Assembly (NCBI GenBank): GCA_963816855.1
Contig: CAWFMA010000003.1
Coordinates: forward strand, 415,101 to 479,100
Direction of reading: 5' to 3'
Source of the DNA: DASTFP01 sp963816855
GTDB lineage: Bacteria; Verrucomicrobiota; Verrucomicrobiia; Chthoniobacterales; Terrimicrobiaceae
Length of the DNA stretch: 64,000 bases
In this document: positions 27,409-36,615 of the stretch, one piece after another
Layout of the letters: every line of letters begins with the position of its first letter
How positions within the stretch are numbered: the stretch's first letter is position 1
Translations under genes and position numbers: made by a program
Notes under the pieces: generated by a model
The model's input: the letters and a program-made list of their open reading frames with translations, nothing else
The model's database searches: none
Told to the model about the DNA's origin: nothing

Positions 27409-28815
27409 ATGACAGGGAAGGGCTCCATCGTGAACTTCGAAGCATGCGAAGAAGCAGGAAGCTTTTTGCTGCGGCGCATTCAGGCTGCATTGATCCTAGC
27501 GCTCGCGCTCCAGCTGCCGGCGTGCGCATTGCTGGATCGATGGACGTCCAAACAGGAAAAGACCCGGCGTTTCGAATCCCAACTCCAGCTCAAGGTGATG
27601 CGCTTTGCCGATGGGTACGTCGACGCGGTGTCTCGTGCGTGCGCCCAGGCCCAATCCGAAGCCACCGATTCCCGACTGCGCTACCGCTTGGTGGATTTCC
27701 AGATCAAACAGGCCACGGCTACCGTGCAAATCGCCGCCGGCCCCAATCCCAGCATCAACGCTGTGGACATGGTGGTGCTCGCTTCGCTCACCCGCAAATC
27801 GGCCGCCCACAACTTGCCAGAGATTATGGGCAGCAAGGCCCAGCCAATCATTGAAGCGTTCGCACGCCTCGAAAAGGGTGCTTGGCCCCTGGTCGACTTC
27901 CTGAACCCAGCACAAGAGGCGGATTTGCGCCGGCGTCTCACCGCCTGGACCCCAGATGCCGCCTCGCTGGACAGCGTCGCATTCAACCGACTGGAGGACA
28001 TCGCGAAGGCCAGTGGCCTATCGGCTAACGAGCAGAGCTCCCCCAATAGCATCCTGGCGCTTATCGGGGTTGACCCCTTTTCCGGCCTGCGTCCCGCAGT
28101 GCGAGAAATGGAACAGAGCCGCATCCTCGGGGAGCGGGCGATCTACTACGCCGAACGCACGCCGATGCTGCTCGACCTGCAGACGCGCGCGCTGGGCGCC
28201 TCGGTTGCGGACATGCCGGAGACTCGCTCGGTACTTGCCACCGCGAACCTTGTCGGGGAGTCCGCTGCCTTGCTGGCGGACACAGTTGTAACGTTACCCG
28301 AGACCTTCAGCAAGGAACGCGAGGCGACGATCCAGCAGTTGCTGACTGCCATGGAGCAACAACAGGGCACGATGAGGGAGCTGGTGGTGGAAGTTCGGCA
28401 GAGTCTCGAAGCAGTTCCTAAGGCATCGGATTCCATCCGGGGCGTGCTGGACGGGACCGACGCCCTGCTGCGTCGCCTCAAAATGGGGGAACCGCCGCCG
28501 CCGGGAGCCGTTCCCAGACGACCCTTCGACATCACCGAATACACGCAGGCTGCGGCGACAATCGGCGATGCCACGAAGCAACTGCAGACGCTGGTCACCA
28601 TGCTCGAGCACGACGCCCCGGCGGCGACATTCCTTGGCGACGCCATGCGAGGTCACGCGGAACGCGTGGTCGACCACCTGTACGAACGCGTTATTGAAGC
28701 GTTCGGCGTGCTGTTCGTCGGCGTGCTGCTGATCGTGCTCGCCTCGCGGCTACTCGGGGCGCATCTGGCACAGCGGTCTGCAAGAAGAACCCCTGCAGGG
28801 GACAGGGAGCGCTGA
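27409..28815 (+). CDS. Putative lipoprotein with helical body and C-terminal membrane span
   Basis: The start ATG was chosen within a longer frame because a signal-like stretch follows (RRIQAALILALALQLPACAL), with LPAC as possible lipobox. About 350 residues are predicted mainly helical, with Gln/Glu-rich heptads (TIQQLLTAMEQQQGTMREL). Near the end lies one strong span (AFGVLFVGVLLIVLASRLLG). A lipid anchor at one end and a membrane helix at the other would make it an envelope spacer or sensor. I do not recognise a domain. Confidence 0.65.
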   Translation: MTGKGSIVNFEACEEAGSFLLRRIQAALILALALQLPACALLDRWTSKQEKTRRFESQLQLKVMRFADGYVDAVSRACAQAQSEATDSRLRYRLVDFQIKQATATVQIAAGPNPSINAVDMVVLASLTRKSAAHNLPEIMGSKAQPIIEAFARLEKGAWPLVDFLNPAQEADLRRRLTAWTPDAASLDSVAFNRLEDIAKASGLSANEQSSPNSILALIGVDPFSGLRPAVREMEQSRILGERAIYYAERTPMLLDLQTRALGASVADMPETRSVLATANLVGESAALLADTVVTLPETFSKEREATIQQLLTAMEQQQGTMRELVVEVRQSLEAVPKASDSIRGVLDGTDALLRRLKMGEPPPPGAVPRRPFDITEYTQAAATIGDATKQLQTLVTMLEHDAPAATFLGDAMRGHAERVVDHLYERVIEAFGVLFVGVLLIVLASRLLGAHLAQRSARRTPAGDRER

Positions 28816-29218
28816 TCGTGGCGCCCGAACCGGGCCGCGGCCCTGCGAAGCAGGGGCGAAAGCGAATCATAGACCTGCCGGAGGCGCTCACTTGAATGGG
28901 AGGAGCGAATGTGGCCTCGAGCCTCTCGAGAGGCCTCAGAAGTCCCCGTGGTGGATCGCTGCCTTGGAAGCGACCAAATGACCCTTCGTGTAAAGCGCCC
29001 CTGCCTGCGTGAATGCTTGCATGCAAGAATCACTGTTCGTCACCTAGATCTTCAGCTAATCTCTTGGTGCCGCGCCTGCACCCGCCCTTGGCTCCGGGTT
29101 GGTCCCAACCGTGTGGATCATCGTCTTCCTCGGTTGGCTCAACCCGCGCTTCACGGCGAGACGACGCCGGGCAAAGCTGCGAAGTAGTCTGTCCTTTCAC
29201 TCAACACCCCAATCATCT
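28816..29218. other. No supported gene
   Basis: About 400 bases between two plus-strand genes. The frame of the next gene is open back to 29099 and includes a hydrophobic segment (VWIIVFLGWLNPRF), but the lipoprotein start at 29219 is a better fit. Confidence 0.35.
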
Positions 29219-30793
29219 ATGCTTCCTGGTTACCAACGCCGGATTCGATGCGCCGGCGCCTTGTTAGTGATGCTGTCATTCGGTGCATGTGGCGGTCTTC
29301 CCAAGAGCGGCGAACGCGCACCTTCCACGGCCATAAAAGGCAACGGCGGCACCGGGCTGGCTGCGGCGGTGCGTCCACGCGTCGCCGCGCATCCGGGCCA
29401 GTCCGGCCTCCATGAACTCCCGGACGGGCGCGACGCCCTGGCCGCGCGGCTGGCCCTGGCGGATGCGGCGCAGCGCAGTCTCGATGTGCAGTATTTCATC
29501 TGGAACAAGGACTTGGCGGGCAAGGTTCTTCTCGACCATCTGTTCCGCGCGGCCGACCGGGGCGTGCGCGTGCGTTTGTTGCTCGACGATCTCGGCACGA
29601 TGCCCTCCGACATCACCCTGCTCACCATTGACAGTCATCCGAACATCGAGGTGCGGATGTTCAACCCGGTGGCCATGCGTTCGCTGCGGGTGCTTGGCAT
29701 GGTCGCCGACCTCGGACGCATCAACAAGCGGATGCACAACAAGTCCTTCATCGCCGACGGGGAAGTCGCCATCGTTGGCGGCCGCAATATCGGCGACGAA
29801 TATTTTGGGGCTCATGAGAAGGCGAATTTTGCCGATCTCGACGTGGCGGTCATCGGGCCGGTGGTGCGCGAGGTATCCGACGAATTTGACATTTACTGGA
29901 ATCATCGGGCTTCGATTCCAATCGCGGCTCTTTCGCGGCAAAACACGACGCCCCAGGAGCTCGCCGCAAAGCGGGCTGCGCTCACCGCGTTCAGCACGAC
30001 CGCGGGATATTCTACCTATGCGGAAACCGTGCGCGACAGCGAGTTTGCCCGGCAACTCGAGAACCACGCGGTTTCGTATTCCTGGGGGCGTGCCACGATC
30101 GTGTCTGATCATCCCGACAAGGTGCTCACCTCCGCCGCGAAGACACAGACGCATCTTGCTCCCAAACTGCGTGAGGTCGTCGATGCCACGAAGCGCGAGT
30201 TGTTCCTCGTCTCGCCCTACTTCGTGCCGGGGAAGCAGGGCGTGGACCTCCTGGCGAGCGTGCGCCAGCGTGGTGCGCGGGTGGTCGTGATCACTAATTC
30301 ACTGGCTTCCACGGACGGAGTTCCGGTCCATTCCAAATACCAGCTCTACCGCAAACCCTTACTCAAGGCCGGCGTCGAACTCTACGAACTTAAGCGGACC
30401 GCTGGCGTCGAACACGGGCGGCGGTTGAAAGGCTTCCGCGGATTGAGCGGACCGAGCGGATCGGGCAGTGCGAGCTTACATGCGAAGACCTTCGTCTTCG
30501 ACCGCAGGATTGGTTTTATCGGCTCCTACAATCTCGATCCGCGCTCAAGCAAGCTGAACACGGAGATGGGTGTGCTCTTTGACTGTCCGAAACTGGTGAG
30601 GCATCTGCCCGAGACGCTCGGGCGCGACATTGCGCCGAACGCATATCGCGTCGAACTCGTGGGAAACCGCCTCGCGTGGGTGACTCGCGAAGGCAGTAAG
30701 GAAGTCCGCTTCGACTCCGAACCCGAGGCGGGTTTTTGGAAGCGCATCAAGGTCGGCGTGCTGAGCTGGCTGCCGATCGAGGGTCTGCTCTGA
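29219..30793 (+). CDS. Phospholipase D-family protein (cardiolipin-synthase-like), lipoprotein
   Basis: The start MLPGYQRRIRCAGALLVMLS leads to a lipobox FGAC. Two HKD motifs are present: HNKSFIADGEVAIVGGRNIG and HAKTFVFDRRIGFIGSYNLD. The first domain begins with QRSLDVQYFIWNKD. At about 525 residues it matches periplasmic PLD proteins such as YmdC/ClsC-like enzymes, which exchange phosphatidyl groups to make cardiolipin or cut phospholipids. It heads a run of closely spaced plus-strand genes with the DUF5329 and EEP genes. Confidence 0.88.
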   Translation: MLPGYQRRIRCAGALLVMLSFGACGGLPKSGERAPSTAIKGNGGTGLAAAVRPRVAAHPGQSGLHELPDGRDALAARLALADAAQRSLDVQYFIWNKDLAGKVLLDHLFRAADRGVRVRLLLDDLGTMPSDITLLTIDSHPNIEVRMFNPVAMRSLRVLGMVADLGRINKRMHNKSFIADGEVAIVGGRNIGDEYFGAHEKANFADLDVAVIGPVVREVSDEFDIYWNHRASIPIAALSRQNTTPQELAAKRAALTAFSTTAGYSTYAETVRDSEFARQLENHAVSYSWGRATIVSDHPDKVLTSAAKTQTHLAPKLREVVDATKRELFLVSPYFVPGKQGVDLLASVRQRGARVVVITNSLASTDGVPVHSKYQLYRKPLLKAGVELYELKRTAGVEHGRRLKGFRGLSGPSGSGSASLHAKTFVFDRRIGFIGSYNLDPRSSKLNTEMGVLFDCPKLVRHLPETLGRDIAPNAYRVELVGNRLAWVTREGSKEVRFDSEPEAGFWKRIKVGVLSWLPIEGLL

Positions 30794-30822
30794 GCTTGCC
30801 GCCAAAACCGACCGTCGATCTC

Positions 30823-31182
30823 ATGCGCCAGCCGCTCGCTTCAATCTGCACGCTGCTGCTCACTGCTTCGATCGCGTTGGGGCTGGATGCGCAGACGAAG
30901 GCGGAAATCGATGAGTTGATTACTTACGTCCAGACATCCGGCGTTCGTTTCATTCGAAATGGCTTGGAGTATTCCGGAGCCGACGGCGCGCAGCATCTGC
31001 GCGACAAACTCGCCAAGGCCGGTGACCGCGTGAAGACCACCGAGGACTTCATCACCGGCATTGCCAGCAAGAGTTTTCTCTCCGGCAAACCCTATCTGGT
31101 GAAATTCGCGGACGGCCACACTCAGCCCACAGGCGAGTGGTTGAGGGCGCACCTGGCCGAAGTCCGGGAACACAAACGGTGA
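30823..31182 (+). CDS. DUF5329 secreted protein
   Basis: MRQPLASICTLLLTASIALG is a signal peptide. The mature part carries the family pattern SGVRFIRNGLEYSGADGAQH, TTEDFITGIASKSFLSGKPY and a final EWLRAHLAEV. At 119 residues it is full length. Function unknown. It starts 30 bases after the PLD stop and its stop overlaps the GTG of the next gene (GTGA), so the three are probably one operon. Confidence 0.85.
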   Translation: MRQPLASICTLLLTASIALGLDAQTKAEIDELITYVQTSGVRFIRNGLEYSGADGAQHLRDKLAKAGDRVKTTEDFITGIASKSFLSGKPYLVKFADGHTQPTGEWLRAHLAEVREHKR

Positions 31183-32111
31183 GCGCCGTTTCGCTGGTTC
31201 GGCGAATCGCACTTCCCGGCTTCGCGCTCCTCCTGCTGTGCGGGTGCGCCAGTCACGAACGGCCTGTCTCCGCACCCAAGATGTCTCAACCCAGAGGCGC
31301 GCGCGAGCTGCGCGTGATGACCTTCAACCTCCGCGTCCGCACCATCCTCGACGGGCCGAATATCTGGGACCGCCGGCGCGAGTTGGTCGTGCAACGGGTT
31401 CGCGCCTTCGATCCCGACCTGCTCGGCACCCAGGAAGGCCTGGCCTCCATGGAGGCGTTCCTGCGTGAGCAGTTCGGCGATTACACCTTCTTCGGCGTCG
31501 GGCGCAGCGACGGAAAACGTCGCGGAGAAATGTGCGGCGTGTTCTTCAAGACCGCCCGCTTCGAATTGCTCGACGGAGGACACTTCTGGCTCAGCACCAC
31601 CCCGGAGAAACCGGGCAGCCGCGGGTGGGGCGCCATCTTCCCGCACATGGTCACCTGGGTGAAGCTCCGGCCGCGCGATGGCGGCCCGACCTTTTGCTGG
31701 TTCAACACCCACTTCGACGCCTTTAGCGGGCGGGCGCGCACGGAGTCGGCGAAGCTGTTGCGTGATCGCATGGTCCAGATCGCCGGTTCCATGCCCTGCG
31801 TCGTCACCGGCGACTTCAACACCGGCCCCGCCTCCGCGCCCTACCGCACGCTGCTGGCGGAGCGGTCACCGACGGCGTCTTCGCCGCACGACGTTTTCCG
31901 CGCCGCCCATCCAGTCGCTGCGCGCAAGGAAGGGACGGTCCACTTCTTCACCGGCTGGTCCGGCGGCCTGCGCATGGACTGGATCCTGGCCAGCTCGCTT
32001 TTCCAGACCATCGATGCCGGGATCGACCATACCCGCGGACCCGACGGCTACCCCTCGGACCACTTTCCGGTGACCGCGAGGCTCCGAGCCCCAGCCACCA
32101 CCGCACCGTAA
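31179..32111 (+). CDS. Endonuclease/exonuclease/phosphatase-family lipoprotein
   Basis: A GTG start overlapping the previous stop gives VSAVSLVRRIALPGFALLLL and the lipobox LCGC. The EEP fold shows LRVMTFNLRVRTILDGPNIW, the Glu in GTQEGLASMEAFL, the His/Asp pair NTHFDAFSGRARTESA, CVVTGDFNTGPAS and a final SDHFPVTARL. All catalytic positions are present. Members hydrolyse phosphodiesters in nucleic acids, inositol phosphates or sphingomyelin; the envelope location and the PLD partner suggest a phospholipid or extracellular nucleic-acid substrate. Confidence 0.88.
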   Translation: MSAVSLVRRIALPGFALLLLCGCASHERPVSAPKMSQPRGARELRVMTFNLRVRTILDGPNIWDRRRELVVQRVRAFDPDLLGTQEGLASMEAFLREQFGDYTFFGVGRSDGKRRGEMCGVFFKTARFELLDGGHFWLSTTPEKPGSRGWGAIFPHMVTWVKLRPRDGGPTFCWFNTHFDAFSGRARTESAKLLRDRMVQIAGSMPCVVTGDFNTGPASAPYRTLLAERSPTASSPHDVFRAAHPVAARKEGTVHFFTGWSGGLRMDWILASSLFQTIDAGIDHTRGPDGYPSDHFPVTARLRAPATTAP

Positions 32112-32498
32112 CTGCCGGCAGCGCGGCCCGAATAGGGGCGTGATGAGATGTGGTGCATCCGATTTGGGCGCCGGTCGTCCCACAGGGGCGACGGAAAGTG
32201 CGTGACGTGCTCAGAATCGCCCGATGTGCTGTCCAGGCGACTCCTGCAATCCAAGCAGAGACGCGATGCGCAATGCCAGACTCTACATCGATCTGGCGCC
32301 TGGACTTGCTAGGTCTTCCCAGTATGTGCGGTGTTAGCGATACCGTGGACGACGGCCGGACGGACAGAATTAGACCCCACACGATTTTTACCGCGCTCAC
32401 GGTTCTTCTTGGTGTGGCTTGCTTTGTCGTGACTCCGCGATCGCACGCCGCCGCACGTGCGTCGAGACGCATTCAGATTCGCTCCATCTGTATCGTTC
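32112..32498. other. No supported gene
   Basis: About 390 bases between the EEP gene and the next. Open frames overlap the start of the following gene in other phases. Nothing recognisable. Confidence 0.4.
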
Positions 32499-33425
32499 AT
32501 GATAGTTGGCAGGATCGTGCGCTGTTTCACAACGACCGCGGCCACTCTCATCGTCGCTCTTTGCTCGATGCTCCGCGCGCAGGACCTCGAGCCGCGCGCT
32601 TACAGCAACTCACCGACCGGCCTCAGTTTTGCCATCGTCGGATATGGCTATGCGAAGGGCAGCGTCCTCACCGATCCGTCGCTGCCACTCGACAACGTGA
32701 GCAACGAATCGCACGTCGCCGTCTTCGCTTATGCCACCACGCTCAACGTGCTCGGCAAGTCGGCGAAGTTCGACGTCATCGTCCCCTACGTATGGCTCAC
32801 GGCGAAAGGAGTCGCTTTCGGCCTACCGCACCAGCGTTATGTCACGGGCTTCGCTGATCCGGCGTTTCGTTTCTCGATGAACTTCATCGGCGCCCCTGCG
32901 CTGACGGCGGCGGAGTTTAAGGACTACCGGCAAAATTTCATCCTTGGCGCGAGTCTGCGCGTCATCGCGCCGCTCGGCCAATACGACAGCGACAAGCTCG
33001 TAAACATCGGCACCAATCGCTGGTCGCTGAAACCAGAGATCGGCTTTTCAAAAGCGTTCGGGCGCTGGACGGTCGAACTCGCACCTGCGGTCACCGTCTA
33101 CACGAACAACGGAGACTTTTTCGGCGGCAAGAGGCGCGCGGTGGCGCCGCTGTACGCCGTGCAGGCGAATGTCAGCTATACCTTCACGCCTGGCTGTTGG
33201 CTGGCGTTGAACACGGGCTATTTCGTAGGTGGGCGCACGACCGTCGATGGCGTGGAGAACGACGACGAGCAGGAAGGCATGCGCTTCGGCGCGACGCTGG
33301 CGCTGCCGGTGAACCGGCATCATTCCGTGAAGCTCTACGGCATCACCGGCTATAAGGCGCATTACGCCCACGACTTCCAAGCTCTCGGTATCGCATGGCA
33401 ATACCGCTGGGGCGGAGGGTTCTGA
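32499..33425 (+). CDS. Outer-membrane transporter-like protein (MetA-phenol-degradation type)
   Basis: The start MIVGRIVRCFTTTAATLIVA gives a signal peptide ending near LRAQ. The mature protein has alternating hydrophobic segments ending in aromatic residues and a terminal IAWQYRWGGGF, as in beta-barrels that end in Phe. YSNSPTGLSFAIVGYGYAKG and IAPLGQYDSDKLVNIGTNRW are typical of the Phenol_MetA_deg/transporter family. These proteins are thought to form outer-membrane channels. The upstream ATG at 32457 is less likely. Confidence 0.75.
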   Translation: MIVGRIVRCFTTTAATLIVALCSMLRAQDLEPRAYSNSPTGLSFAIVGYGYAKGSVLTDPSLPLDNVSNESHVAVFAYATTLNVLGKSAKFDVIVPYVWLTAKGVAFGLPHQRYVTGFADPAFRFSMNFIGAPALTAAEFKDYRQNFILGASLRVIAPLGQYDSDKLVNIGTNRWSLKPEIGFSKAFGRWTVELAPAVTVYTNNGDFFGGKRRAVAPLYAVQANVSYTFTPGCWLALNTGYFVGGRTTVDGVENDDEQEGMRFGATLALPVNRHHSVKLYGITGYKAHYAHDFQALGIAWQYRWGGGF

Positions 33426-33517
33426 AAGAAGCCGGCGTGCAGGCGCTACACTCCGCCTGCGAGGTAACGAAAGGATCGGTTTTTCGTAACGAACCCAACG
33501 AACGGTGAGCAATCTTG

Positions 33518-33919
33518 TTACAGCCGGTGATGCCAGACCAATTGCAGCACTAGAAAGAGAGTGGCGGTCGAACATCCGAAGTTAAGCAGCCCGTTGATTG
33601 CACAGATCGGGCCGAGACTCCTCCATGGTTTCTGGAGCACGACATCACCGTAGCCGAGCGTCGTGTGCGAAACCGGCGAAATACCAACCGTCGCTAATCG
33701 AGGCCAAGTGGCCCGACTTCCAGATAAAGGCTGCCCAAGTCGAGGCTTCCGCGACGTGCGCTACGAAAAGACCGGAAATGGCCACGTAAAAAAGTCGCCG
33801 AGGCTGAAGAGAATTCCGGCGTGGAGGCAGAGATAAAGGTGGCGAGCAGGAGCGCTAGCGCATAGGCCAGCAGCAGGACACGCAGGCGATGGTCAGGAGA
33901 GGCGCCATTTCGTGCTTCA
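33518..33919 (-). pseudogene. Two-TM potassium-channel-like protein, frameshifted
   Basis: MKHEMAPLLTIACVSCCWPM starts the gene. After several frame changes the outer helix FYVAISGLFVAHVAEASTWA, the pore region YFAGF...LGYGDVV (selectivity filter GYGD) and the inner helix INGLLNFGCSTATLFLVLQL appear, ending LVWHHRL. This is the short ion-channel family of about 140 residues. At least three breaks show true decay. Confidence 0.7.
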
Positions 33920-34094
33920 TAGATTTGGAATCAACTTCATGGAGTATGCGCGCTTTCTTGCCAGGGCAAGTCCTCCGGCGAGTCTACTTGCCCATATGGT
34001 CGAGGGCGTTTCGCGCAGAGGTGCACTGGAGACCTTAATCATTCCCTCCCACGGCGCTTGATATTCTCGCAAGCAGTGAAATGGGCATCCCTTC

Positions 34095-34230
34095 ATGTTG
34101 GCCAAGGCCGGTCTGCAACGTTCCCGGCTGCGTCATTACATGGCCAGCGACTATCCGGACTTCGAGTCCAAGGCGGCCGACATTATCGGCCTCTATCTCA
34201 AGCCTCCGGCCGCGCCGCAGTCCGATAGCG
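34095..34230 (+). pseudogene. IS630-family transposase fragment
   Basis: MASDYPDFESKAADIIGLYL followed by KPP is the conserved segment just before the first catalytic Asp block of IS630 transposases. Only about 45 codons are left. It sits between two other dead genes. Confidence 0.65.
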
Positions 34231-34277
34231 AGAGCTCGAACCGGACAATTTTGACACTCTGGTGTCTTCACCCCTGG

Positions 34278-34465
34278 TAGGCATGGCATCGATAATCAAC
34301 TCGGGCGGCACGCGCGAGTCGCAGCAACTGAGGATCGTGGCGTAGGGTTGCTGGCCTTTCGCCAGGTCGGCGAGGATTTTCTTTTGTACCGTGGGAAGCG
34401 CGCAGTGCCGGCGATGAATCGCTCATTATCCGCCTTCAAACGTTGCAGAGCCTCGTCCGCTGTCG
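34278..34465 (-). pseudogene. Beta-carbonic anhydrase, N-terminal remnant
   Basis: ADEALQRLKADNERFIAGTA, then after one shift VQKKILADLAKGQQPYATIL and SCCDSRVPPELIIDAMP. This holds the zinc-ligand Cys and the Asp-Arg dyad (CDSR) of beta-class carbonic anhydrases. Homology stops right after, where the gene meets the IS630 fragment, so the insertion probably truncated it. Confidence 0.75.
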
Positions 34466-34543
34466 GTGAGGAATTCGGAAATCCGGTTCATGCCACGGGA
34501 GTCGGCGCTGCGATCATTTCAACTGCGACACGTGCGGTGCCCC

Positions 34544-35536
34544 TCAGCTTTCGAGGATGGCCGCGTTGCGGCGGCTGCGCACGACCGGCTGATCGGTGAT
34601 GATGACCGTCGTCCCCGGCGCGATCGTGTCATAGACCTTCGCCGCAAACTCCGGATTCATCCGCAGGCGCGACGCGATTTTCTCGGCGTCGGCACGGCGG
34701 CCGCTGCTAGTCACACACATCCAGCGGCGCGCCTGGCGGCCCGGGACCAGAAAGCTCGTGCGGCCGGTCGTACCTGCGAGCAGCGAGAACACATGATCGC
34801 CGAGCGCTCCGCGTCCGCCGATCTCCACCCGGGCGCGCCCGATCGGGGTGCCGTTGCGATAGACGTAGATCGCCTTGTCGGTGGCGCTCACGACCATTGT
34901 GATCGGCCCGCTTGCGCCGCGCTCGGGATGCCAGTCGTAATCATTCTTCGCCAGCGGGCGCAGCATCTCCGGCGTGAAATCCTTCGGCGCGAGCATCAGC
35001 CCGGGGCTCGACGCAAGATGCGGCACAGGCGTTTTGCCGTCGCCCACCACGACCGTGCCGCCCTTCGACGTCGCGCTGAAAACCAACTGCGAGAAATCAA
35101 AAGGCAGGCGGATGCAACCGTGGCTCGCCGGATAGCCGGGCAGATTGCCCGAGTGCATCGCGATGCCCGTCCACGTCAGGCGCTGCATGTTCGGCATTGG
35201 CGCGTTGTCGTATGTCTTCGAGTAATGTTCCTGCTTTTTCTCGAGAATGCTGAAGACGCCGCCCGGCGTGGCATGGCCCGTTGAACCGGTGCTTACGGTC
35301 GAGCGCCCGATGAGGATCCCATTGCGATACACGTGCATAACCTGCTCCGGCACGCTGACCAACACGATGAGCGGCCCGCTCGGGGAAAGCTGCGGCTTCC
35401 ACCAATACTCGCCCGGCTTCAGCGGCCCCGTCGGCTTGCCCGTCGGCGTGCCTTTGGTGTGCGCAGACGGTTTCTCTACCGCATGTGCGGTGGAAATCAG
35501 GACGGCAAAGAGAGCGAGAAGGCGGAGGAGTTTCAT
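34544..35536 (-). CDS. L,D-transpeptidase (YkuD) with a duplicated, degenerate second half
   Basis: MKLLRLLALFAVLISTAHA is a signal peptide. The YkuD domain carries HSGNLPGYPASHGCIRLP, with the catalytic His-Gly-Cys-Arg cluster. The beginning of that domain (IVLVSVPEQVMHVYRNGILI GRS) is repeated near residue 215 (TMVVSATDKAIYVYRNGTPI GRA) without a second active site. At 330 residues it is longer than a simple YkuD protein. It makes 3-3 cross-links in peptidoglycan or attaches proteins to it. The gene stands alone. Confidence 0.88.
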   Translation of the reverse strand: MKLLRLLALFAVLISTAHAVEKPSAHTKGTPTGKPTGPLKPGEYWWKPQLSPSGPLIVLVSVPEQVMHVYRNGILIGRSTVSTGSTGHATPGGVFSILEKKQEHYSKTYDNAPMPNMQRLTWTGIAMHSGNLPGYPASHGCIRLPFDFSQLVFSATSKGGTVVVGDGKTPVPHLASSPGLMLAPKDFTPEMLRPLAKNDYDWHPERGASGPITMVVSATDKAIYVYRNGTPIGRARVEIGGRGALGDHVFSLLAGTTGRTSFLVPGRQARRWMCVTSSGRRADAEKIASRLRMNPEFAAKVYDTIAPGTTVIITDQPVVRSRRNAAILES

Positions 35537-35575
35537 GCGGTGTGGTGCGGGGAAAAGGCGGACGTCGGGAGGTCA

Positions 35576-35757
35576 TCAGAAAGCCTCCGCCAATGCAATA
35601 AGACTTTGGTCTATACACAGCTTGATGCGGTCGTAACGTTCCGCCCACAGGTGTGCGCCGTCCTGTGCGTAGATCACTTGCGCCGGGACCCGGACGCGGT
35701 AGCCGCTCTTGCGAACGCTGCCTTCTAGAACGTATCGGACGCCAAGTTGCTTTGTGC
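35576..35757 (-). pseudogene. Fragment of an adenylate-cyclase/TPR-type protein
   Basis: LGVRYVLEGSVRKSGYRVRV followed by AQDGAHLWAERYD is the conserved segment found between the N-terminal DNA-binding or cyclase domain and the TPRs of many large regulators. Neither flanking domain is here. It directly follows the stop of the TraX-like gene. Confidence 0.6.
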
Positions 35758-35769
35758 GCGAGTCTCGGG

Positions 35770-36608
35770 TCAGGGGGCGAGATCGGGCACCAGCTTTACA
35801 AGGAGTTCGGAGCCGGCAAGCTGGATTGCGTAGATTTCCAAAGTGTGCCGGCCGATGAAGCGAAGGGCGCCGGCTATGGCTTCTGGCGGTTGGATGCGGC
35901 TCTCGCCACGCTTGAATAGACACAGGCTGATGGACAGAACGCCGAGGACCAAAATAAAGACGGCCAAATGAATTGCTGGAAACGAGAACTCCTTTTGTTC
36001 CTGCCAGACGAAGATGACCGCAGCGACCAAGCAGGCCAGAAGCCGCATCAGGCCGGCGGTCTCGGTCGCAGCCAACGCCGATGCTGACGAGCGTTGAGTT
36101 TCGCCGACGCTGCCGACAGCGGATATGCCGTCGACATATTGGCGCTGGCATAAGCCGAACAGGGCCCACAGCCATCCCTCCCCGCCGTAGTCGACAATCT
36201 TCGCCGCTATCGGCAGCACCGCAAGAAGTGTGGAGACGAGCAGGATGAAGGCAGCCCAGCCGTGAGTTGCACAAGCATCCGCACATAAGGACGTGCAATG
36301 CGGATGAGTGCGAGACTCAAAAGAATGTTTGGTGCCACCCAGGTCCAGTCGGCGTTCCAGCTTTCGAGCAAAGTCAGCATGAGACCGAGCCAGATCCAGT
36401 TGAGCGGGACGGTCCGGGTCTGCGCGTAGCCCAGAAGGAAGAAAAACGTCGGAGCCGCCAGGCGTCCGAAAACGCTCCACCAGCGGTCGTCTTCCATGAA
36501 GAAATAGCCGAAATGGCCAACCGAGACCGAGATGATTGCGACGGTTTTCAGCCAGTCGGCGTTGTCAACCGGGCGAGGCGGGGTTCTCGAACGTGTGGCA
36601 TCGTGCAT
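35770..36608 (-). CDS. TraX/acyltransferase-like membrane protein, one frame break
   Basis: The start ATG gives MHDATRSRTPPRPVDNADWL; a GTG 21 bases earlier overlaps the upstream stop. The first half has the TraX-like opening DWLKTVAIISVSVGHFGYFF and LAAPTFFFLLGYAQTR. Near 36270 the reading shifts and continues HGWAAFILLVSTLLAVLPIA to the C-terminal IGRHTLEIYAIQLAGSELL. About eight spans in 280 residues. TraX acetylates pilin in conjugation; related membrane acyltransferases modify polymers. As last gene of the operon it may acylate or export the peptide product, which is inference. Confidence 0.65.
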
Positions 36609-36615
36609 TCCCGCG

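Noticed and set aside
28844..28855. 12-bp perfect GC palindrome gggccgcggccc
   Set aside because: A GC-only palindrome of this length is expected by chance in GC-rich DNA and lies at no regulatory position.
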